From Lysobacteraceae bacterium (GTDB lineage: Bacteria > Pseudomonadota > Gammaproteobacteria > Xanthomonadales > Xanthomonadaceae), in NCBI GenBank assembly GCA_003505795.1, contig DNXT01000497.1, positions 585-25,895 on the forward strand: 25,311 nucleotides of DNA, in the 5' to 3' direction. How positions within the stretch are numbered: the stretch's first letter is position 1; each line of letters begins with the position of its first letter. A model generated the notes under the pieces. It made no database searches and was not told where the DNA came from. It worked only from the letters and a program-made list of their open reading frames with translations. Of the stretch, positions 17,467-22,800 are shown piece after piece. The position numbers and the translations under genes are program-made.

Positions 17467-17563
17467 GGGCGGCCGCACGGCCGCCCGCGCCACCGCGTCG
17501 CCGTGAGCTGCGGCGACCGCTGCAATGCCGGCGCTTTCCCGAGGGGGAGGGCGCCGGCATTTC
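17467..17563 (+). terminator. Cluster of three hairpins downstream of acnB, the last terminator-like
   Basis: Three hairpins follow the acnB stop in succession. The first pairs 17467-17475 with 17478-17486 (GGGCGGCCG arm). The second pairs 17497-17503 with 17511-17517 (GTCGCCG arm). The third pairs 17525-17534 with 17551-17560 (ATGCCGGCGC arm, perfect 10 bp). Only the third is followed by T residues (TTTCGCGTTT if the last stem base is counted), so it is the likeliest intrinsic terminator of acnB. The T-tract is short. Confidence 0.5.
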
Positions 17564-17705
17564 GCGTTTGCGGGATCGCGGATCGGTCATGGGCCGCATC
17601 GCCGCGCGGGCGGGCAGGCCGGACGCCGTGGCCGGGAGCGACGGGCGCCAGCGCCGGCAGGCGCGGCTCGCTACACTGCGCGTCCCGTTTTTTCCGGCCG
17701 TGCCC

Positions 17706-18443
17706 ATGTCCGATCCCGTCCGCCTTGCCCGCCGCGTCGCCGGCCTGTTCGATTGCACGCGCGCGCAGGCGGAGCAGTACATCCGCAACGGCTGGGTGTC
17801 GGTCGAGGGACGCGTGGTCGAGCTGCCGCAGCACATGGTCGGCGACGAGCGCGTCGAGCTGGATCCGCGCGCGCGCCTGGAGGCGGTGGAGCCGGCCACG
17901 ATCCTGCTGCACAAGCCGGGCGGGTTCGACGCGTTCGCCGATCCGGCCGCCTGTGCGCGGCTGGTCACGCCGGCGACGCGCTGGGCAGACGACGATTCCG
18001 GCGTACGCCCGCTGCAAAGGCATTTCCAGCGGCTGCTGCCGCTGGTGCCGCTGGACGCCGAGGCCAGCGGCCTGATGGTGCTGAGCCAGGACGGCCGGGT
18101 GCGCCGGCGCCTGGACGAGGATGCCGACCAGATCGAGCACGAATACATCGTCGAGGTCGATGGCGAGATCGCGCCCTATGGCCTGCACCGGCTCGGCCAT
18201 GGGCTGGGCTTCGGCGGGCGCGCGCTGCCGCCGTGCAAGGTCAGCTGGCAGAACGAGACCCGCCTGCGCTTCGCGATCAAGGCGGTGCGCGACGGCCAGC
18301 TGCGCGACATGTGCCGGCAGGTCGGGCTGGAGGTGCTCTCGATCCGGCGCCTGCGCATCGGCAGGATCGCGCTCGGCAAGGGGCCGGGCGGGGCGATGCC
18401 GGCGGGCGCCTGGCGCTACCTGGTCCCCGGCGAGCGCTTCTGA
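17706..18443 (+). CDS. rRNA pseudouridine synthase, RsuA/RluB/RluF type, divergent
   Basis: A 245-residue enzyme that would convert a uridine in ribosomal RNA (or a tRNA) to pseudouridine. Residues 2-55 form an S4 RNA-binding domain (LARRVAGLFDCTRAQAEQYI). The catalytic domain has LLHKPGG (67-73), the catalytic-aspartate motif VPLDAEASGLMVLSQDG with D117, and a C-terminal RQVGLEVLSIRRLRIG block typical of the RsuA family. In most relatives the aspartate is preceded by Arg-Leu; here it is Pro-Leu. That marks a divergent subgroup or altered activity. I chose the ATG at 17706, where the S4 domain begins; the frame is open from 17568 without family sequence. There is no clear Shine-Dalgarno site. 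RluF is the closest guess by motif shape, but the target base is not predictable. Confidence 0.85.
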   Translation: MSDPVRLARRVAGLFDCTRAQAEQYIRNGWVSVEGRVVELPQHMVGDERVELDPRARLEAVEPATILLHKPGGFDAFADPAACARLVTPATRWADDDSGVRPLQRHFQRLLPLVPLDAEASGLMVLSQDGRVRRRLDEDADQIEHEYIVEVDGEIAPYGLHRLGHGLGFGGRALPPCKVSWQNETRLRFAIKAVRDGQLRDMCRQVGLEVLSIRRLRIGRIALGKGPGGAMPAGAWRYLVPGERF

Positions 18444-18782
18444 CGCGCTGGCCCGTTTCTCCCGCGAGCGGGGACGCGCGAAGCGCCGGATGAGGACCGC
18501 TCCAAGGCAGGGGAAACGGCGCAGGGACGAGCGCGTCGCCGGCGAACAACCGGGAAGCCGGTCCGGATCGTTCGCAGCGAGGCTGCCCCCATCCGCCCTG
18601 CGGGCACCTTCCCCCGCATGCGGGGGAAGCAAAGGTCAGCAGCGCTCACCGCGTGCGGGGAGGCGATGCAGGAACGCACTCCTGCGTGGGGAAAAAGAAA
18701 CTGAAGAGGGAAAATGAAATGAATGGGGGCGCCTGCCTCGGCAGGAAGGCGAACCCTGACGGTTGCCCCTTCCGTCTAATTT
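18444..18782. repeat. 339-bp gene-free region with two inverted extragenic palindromic elements
   Basis: No credible gene lies here. Element A (about 18457-18495, minus orientation) and element B (18585-18629, plus orientation) share a layout: a CATCCG motif, a short stem-loop, then a C5/G5-type hairpin. In B the hairpin is the perfect 22-base palindrome at 18608-18629; in A it is CCCG/CGGG at 18461-18472. They face each other across about 90 bases. This layout is a common extragenic repeat of Xanthomonadaceae (general knowledge). The stretch 18690-18727 is purine-rich. On the minus strand this becomes a broken T-rich tract after the hairpin 18732-18745 and may help terminate the RIO kinase gene. 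Confidence 0.65.
18725..18745 (-). terminator. Possible weak terminator after the RIO kinase gene
   Basis: CCTGCC (18732-18737) and GGCAGG (18740-18745) are perfect complements. On the minus strand they are followed by a C-run and then a T-rich but interrupted tract (about 18690-18724 on the plus strand, read in reverse). It starts about 40 bases past the RIO kinase stop. The tight loop and broken T-tract make this a weak call. Confidence 0.35.
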
Positions 18783-19640
18783 CTAATCTTCTTCTTCGGC
18801 GGCCTCGCGGCCCTGCTGGCGGATCAGCGCTTCCTGGCGCGCCTCGTTGATGGCGTCGCGGACGCTGTCGAGGTCGACGGCGCGCTCGTCCGGCTGGAAC
18901 GTGCCGCTCAGCTGCGTGTCCGGGGTCAGCTCGCCGGCTTCGAACAGCGCCCACATCTCCTCGCCGAACCAGGTCTCCAGCAGCTCGGGCGCCCAGCGTC
19001 CCAGGTAGGCGGTGAGGTTGTTGACGTCGCGCAGCAGCATGGTGCGTGCGGCGTTGTTGCCGGCGGCGCTGACCACCTGCGGGAAATCGATGACGACCGG
19101 GCCGTCCGGGCCGACCAGCACGTTGTAGGGCGACAGGTCGCCGTGGATCAGGCCGCTGCACAGCATCAGCACCACCTGCCGCACCAGCACGCGATGGAAC
19201 TGGCGTGCCTGCTCCGGCTCCAGCTCGACCTCGCCCAGGCGCGGGGCGGAGAAGCCCTCGGCATCGGTGACCAGTTCCATCACCAGCACGCCGTGGAAGT
19301 AGCCGTGCGGCTCCGGGACCCGCACGCCGGCATCGCGCAGCTGGTACAGCGCCTCGACCTCGGTGTTCTTCCAGGCCTGTTCCTGCTGCCGGCGGCCGTA
19401 CTTGCTGGCCTTGCCGATGGCGCGCGCCTCGCGGCTGCCGCGCACCTTGCGGCCTTCCTGGTACTGCACGCGCTGCTGGAAGCTGCGCTGCGCCATGTCC
19501 TTGTAGACCTTGGCGCAGCGCACATCGTGGCCGCTGCGCACGACGTACACCGCCGCTTCCTTGCCGCTCTTGAGCGGGCGCAGCACTTCGTCGATCACGC
19601 CGTCGTCGATCAGCGCCTGCAGTCCTTGGGGTGTCTTCAC
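18783..19640 (-). CDS. RIO-type serine/threonine protein kinase
   Basis: A 285-residue atypical kinase of the RIO1 family, found in some bacteria as well as archaea and eukaryotes. The nucleotide loop is SGKEAAVYVV (25-34), the ATP lysine is K44 (CAKVYK), the catalytic loop is LIHGDLSPYNVLV with D168 and N173, and the metal-binding aspartate is D185 in VIDFPQ, where RIO kinases have no DFG glycine. All key residues are present, so the kinase should be active. The tail (270-285) is Glu/Arg-rich and ends in EEED. In archaea and eukaryotes RIO1 helps mature the small ribosomal subunit; the bacterial role is not settled. The longest frame begins with GTG at 19640. No good Shine-Dalgarno site precedes it, so the start is uncertain by a few codons. 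Confidence 0.9.
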   Translation of the reverse strand: MKTPQGLQALIDDGVIDEVLRPLKSGKEAAVYVVRSGHDVRCAKVYKDMAQRSFQQRVQYQEGRKVRGSREARAIGKASKYGRRQQEQAWKNTEVEALYQLRDAGVRVPEPHGYFHGVLVMELVTDAEGFSAPRLGEVELEPEQARQFHRVLVRQVVLMLCSGLIHGDLSPYNVLVGPDGPVVIDFPQVVSAAGNNAARTMLLRDVNNLTAYLGRWAPELLETWFGEEMWALFEAGELTPDTQLSGTFQPDERAVDLDSVRDAINEARQEALIRQQGREAAEEED

Positions 19641-19742
19641 GGTGTACCGGTACGAAACGATGCGGGGAGGCCGCGCATCTTCGCATCTTCCGGATGACTG
19701 GCGCCTCGCCGCGGCCTCGGAGCGCCGCTCCGTTCAGCCGTC

Positions 19743-19776
19743 GCCGGTGCCGTTGCCGCCCGGCAACGGCACCGGC
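19743..19776 (-). terminator. Perfect 15-bp hairpin at the 3' end of the TonB-dependent receptor gene
   Basis: GCCGGTGCCGTTGCC (19743-19757) and its exact complement (19762-19776) flank a four-base loop. It lies eight bases past the receptor stop codon on the minus strand. No T-run follows, so it may protect the mRNA 3' end or assist Rho-dependent termination rather than act as a classical intrinsic terminator. It also lies upstream of the RIO kinase start. Confidence 0.6.
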
Positions 19777-19783
19777 CGGACGT

Positions 19784-22582
19784 TCAGAATTCGGCGCGGG
19801 CCTCCAGGCCGATGCGGCGCCCGGAGAATTCGTACATGGTCGGGAACGAGGGATCCATGGTGTAGCCGGTGGTGGCCTCGTCGGTGACGTTGATGCCCTT
19901 GAGGCTGAGCTTGAAGCGGTCGCTCACCTTGTAGCCGACCGACATGTCGACCTGGCCGTAGGCGTCGCGCCAGACCGGGTACATCTCGTAGCCGATCGCC
20001 TCGACGTACTTGTCCTTGTAGTTGTACGACACGCGCGCGTCGAAACGGTCGTTCTCGTAGTACAGGGTGACGTTGTAGGCCTTGTCGGCCAGGCCGACCG
20101 GCGGGGTCGGGATGCCGAGGTCGGATTCGCCGGTCAGCGAGGTGTCCAGCACGGTGTAGTTGGCGGCCACGCCGAAGCCCTCCAGCGCCGGGTGCAGCAC
20201 GCTCAGCGGGAGCTGCGCGATGAGCTCGACGCCGCTGACGTCGTAGGAGCCGTCGGCGTTCACCGGCTGGTACACGTCGAAGTCGTAGTAGCCGTCGAGG
20301 GTGCCGTTGGCGTTGCGCTTCTCCACGTTCTCGACCACGCCGGTCAGCGCGTTGCGGACCACGCCCTCGATGCGCTTCCAGAAGTACGAGGTCGCCAGCA
20401 GTCCGCCGTTGTCCAGGTACCACTCCAGGCCGGCTTCCCACTGCTTGGCGTAGGTCGGCTTGAGGTCCGGGTTGCCGTCGGTGAAGCGGAACGAGTTCCA
20501 GCTGGCGGTGCGCTTGTAGGCGATGTCCGACAATGCCGGGCGCATCAGCGTCTTGGACGCGGCGGCGCGCAGCACCAGGCCGTCGCTGAGCTCGGCGGTC
20601 AGGTTGAGGCTGGGCAGCACGTCCTTGTAGCCGCCGTCCTTGGACACCGGGGCATCGGTGTAACCGGACGAGCCGTCCGGGTTCTGGATCGGGTGGAAGC
20701 CTTCCGACAGCACCGAGGTGTCGACGTAGCGCGCGCCGGCGTTGACGAACACCGGCACGCGGCCGACGTCGAAATGGAAGTTGCCCATCGCGTACAGGCT
20801 GGTGACCTTCTCCTCGACGCGGTAGTACTGGCCGTCGTCGAACGGCGTGTGGAAGCCCGGGTAGCGGAAGGTGCGGCGCGCGTAGTCGTTGGAGGCCTGC
20901 ATCCAGTTCAGGTCCTTCGGCCGGTAGGCGCCGCCGGGGACGATGTCGGTCACCCACTGCAGGTCGCTGTCGGCCAGCGTGCGGGTGTCCACCCAGGAGC
21001 TGTCGCCGGGGCCCGGGCCCTGGATCTTCAGTTCGCCATACTCGCGCTTCTTGGTCTTGTCGGTGTAGCGCGCGCCCAGCTGCACGCTGCCCAGCGCCGG
21101 CAGGAAGGCCAGGTCCAGCGACTTGGTGAAGTCCAGCTGCGCGGCGTACTTGTCGTCGCGGACGTGCTCCAGCGTGGTCTCGTAGGCCTCGAACAGGTAC
21201 TTGTCCGAGGCGTCGTACATGTCGATGCTGGCCGGGTCGTCGCTGCGGACGGTTTCGCCGCCGTTGCCGGTCCAGCGCGTGCGCGACGGCGCGTAGGCCA
21301 CGTGCTTGAGGTTGGCGGTGTCGCTGGTCTTCTCGGCGCCGGAGTAGCCGACCAGCGCGTCCAGGCGCCAGCCGTCGCCCTTCCAGTCCATGTCCAGGCT
21401 GTACTGGCTGTAGTCGGTGTCGTTGAGGTACTGCTTGCTCAGTATCTCGTGCTGGGTCGCGGTGTAGGAGACGTCGCGCAGCACCACCATGCCGTACCTG
21501 GACAGGGTCTGGTCGTCGTAGGCGTGGATCGTGTCCAGCGTGCTGCGGCTGGAGGCCGAATAGGCGGCCGCGTCGTACTCGTCCTCGACGGTGTCGTAGC
21601 CGCCGACCATCGCGTCGAAGGTCAGGCTGAAGTTGTTGCTGGGCTTGTATTGCAGCGACGTGGTCGCGCCCCACTTGTCCTGGTCGTCGAGGTAGATGCG
21701 GTCGCCGACCTTGTCCTGGAAGATGATGCGGCCGGTCTGGTCGCGGTCGCTGGGGTCGGTCACCACCACGCCGGCGTCGCGCGCCAGCACCTCGGCGGCC
21801 TGGGCGCCGCGGCCGCCGCCGGCCTCGAGGAAGCGGAACATCGGCCGGAAGTTGATGCCGGAGTTGGAGTCGGTGCGGTTGGTGCGCTGGGCCTTGGAGA
21901 AGGACACCAGCGCGCCGAAGTCGCCCCAGGTGTCGCTGGCCAGGAACGCATAGCGCGGATCGGTCTCCTCGGAGATCGAGCTGTAGTCGCCCTGCGCCGA
22001 CGCCACCAGCTTGCGCTCGGCGTAGTCGAACGGGCGCGCGGTGGAGATGTTGACCGAGCCGGCGATGCCGCCTTCCTCGTCGGCCGCGGTCGGCGACTTC
22101 TGCACCGTCACCTGCTGGATGATCTCCGAGGCGAAGATGTCGAACTCGACATCGCGGCCGCCGCTGCCGGAGGCGGTGGCGAGGTTGTTGATCGAGACGT
22201 GGGTGAATTCGGAGGGCAGGCCGCGCACGTTGACCTTGGTGCCCAGGCCCCGGTTGCGCTCGATGGTGACCCCGGGCATGCGCTGCAGCGCCTCGGACAG
22301 GTTCTGCTCGGGGAAGTCCGCCACGTCGGTGGCGACGATCGAGTCGGAGAAGCCGACGCTGGAGCGCTTGATGTCGACCGCGCGTTCCAGGCTGCGGCTG
22401 TAGCTGCCGGTCACGGTGACGGCATCGAGCTGCTGCGCGTCCGGCGCGGCGGCCGGATCCTGCGCCAGCGCCGACAGCGGCAGGCTGGCGATGCCGCCGG
22501 CCAGCAGGTGGTGGACGATGCGGCTCAACGACTTCGGCTGCGGGGCGGGCGCGCAGGCCTGCCGGGCGGCGGAATGGTTCAT
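19784..22582 (-). CDS. TonB-dependent outer-membrane receptor, Xanthomonas/Caulobacter type
   Basis: A 932-residue outer-membrane transporter. Residues 1-40 form a long signal peptide ending SALA with QD after the cut. A TonB-box-like LDAVTVTG (52-59) follows, then the plug domain (about 70-190, with FPEQNLSEALQRMPGVTIER and an EEGGIAGSVNIST end) and a 22-strand barrel to the C-terminal aromatic ARAEF. The long N-terminal region and plug wording fit the TonB-Xanth-Caul subfamily, whose members often take up plant or polymer-derived carbohydrates. The substrate here cannot be told, and no sugar-degrading enzyme lies beside it. The ATG at 22582 has only a weak ribosome site. A perfect palindrome 60 bases upstream may be a repressor site. 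The gene is intact. Confidence 0.93.
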   Translation of the reverse strand: MNHSAARQACAPAPQPKSLSRIVHHLLAGGIASLPLSALAQDPAAAPDAQQLDAVTVTGSYSRSLERAVDIKRSSVGFSDSIVATDVADFPEQNLSEALQRMPGVTIERNRGLGTKVNVRGLPSEFTHVSINNLATASGSGGRDVEFDIFASEIIQQVTVQKSPTAADEEGGIAGSVNISTARPFDYAERKLVASAQGDYSSISEETDPRYAFLASDTWGDFGALVSFSKAQRTNRTDSNSGINFRPMFRFLEAGGGRGAQAAEVLARDAGVVVTDPSDRDQTGRIIFQDKVGDRIYLDDQDKWGATTSLQYKPSNNFSLTFDAMVGGYDTVEDEYDAAAYSASSRSTLDTIHAYDDQTLSRYGMVVLRDVSYTATQHEILSKQYLNDTDYSQYSLDMDWKGDGWRLDALVGYSGAEKTSDTANLKHVAYAPSRTRWTGNGGETVRSDDPASIDMYDASDKYLFEAYETTLEHVRDDKYAAQLDFTKSLDLAFLPALGSVQLGARYTDKTKKREYGELKIQGPGPGDSSWVDTRTLADSDLQWVTDIVPGGAYRPKDLNWMQASNDYARRTFRYPGFHTPFDDGQYYRVEEKVTSLYAMGNFHFDVGRVPVFVNAGARYVDTSVLSEGFHPIQNPDGSSGYTDAPVSKDGGYKDVLPSLNLTAELSDGLVLRAAASKTLMRPALSDIAYKRTASWNSFRFTDGNPDLKPTYAKQWEAGLEWYLDNGGLLATSYFWKRIEGVVRNALTGVVENVEKRNANGTLDGYYDFDVYQPVNADGSYDVSGVELIAQLPLSVLHPALEGFGVAANYTVLDTSLTGESDLGIPTPPVGLADKAYNVTLYYENDRFDARVSYNYKDKYVEAIGYEMYPVWRDAYGQVDMSVGYKVSDRFKLSLKGINVTDEATTGYTMDPSFPTMYEFSGRRIGLEARAEF

Positions 22583-22641
22583 GGATGTCCCCTGGATCGA
22601 GCGGCGCGCGGATCGCGCCGGTGGCGGTGCGTGCAGCGCTA

Positions 22642-22655
22642 TGCAGCGCGCTGCA
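22642..22655. promoter_or_regulatory. Perfect 14-bp palindrome upstream of the TonB receptor, possible repressor operator
   Basis: TGCAGCGCGCTGCA reads the same on both strands and has the central CG seen in LacI/GalR-family operators. A second TGCAGCGC half lies ten bases away (22632-22639), giving two direct half-sites. It sits about 60 bases before the receptor start. Several Xanthomonas TonB-receptor regulons are controlled by LacI-type repressors (general knowledge). No such regulator gene is in the window, so the role is inference. Confidence 0.45.
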
Positions 22656-22743
22656 ACGCGCCGGCATGCGATACGCGCAGGCTACGGGGCGTTCATGTTG
22701 TTTTTATTTCACTGAACCGGCCAACCGGCCGGCGATCGCGCAT

Positions 22744-22760
22744 GCCGCCGTAGCGGCGGC
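22744..22760. terminator. Hairpin downstream of the GGDEF-EAL gene
   Basis: GCCGCCG (22744-22750) and CGGCGGC (22754-22760) form a 7-bp stem with a TAG loop, about 40 bases past the stop of the GGDEF-EAL gene. No T-run follows on the minus strand. It could be a Rho-independent-like end or a small extragenic palindrome. The rest of 22583-22800 shows an AT-rich patch (about 22693-22712) that may hold the receptor promoter, but no clear hexamers. Confidence 0.3.
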
Positions 22761-22800
22761 GCGTGCCGCGGCCGGCCGAAGCGGGCGGGTCCACGCCGGC

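Noticed and set aside
14232..18632. 1466-codon minus-strand frame spanning the toxin gene, acnB and the pseudouridine synthase
   Set aside because: Very long but crosses several well-supported plus-strand genes and has only biased His/Gln/Val/Arg composition. It results from high GC at third codon positions.
19631..22753. 1040-codon plus-strand frame opposite the TonB receptor
   Set aside because: Antisense shadow with Val/Ala/Gly/His repeats and no recognisable domain or good start.
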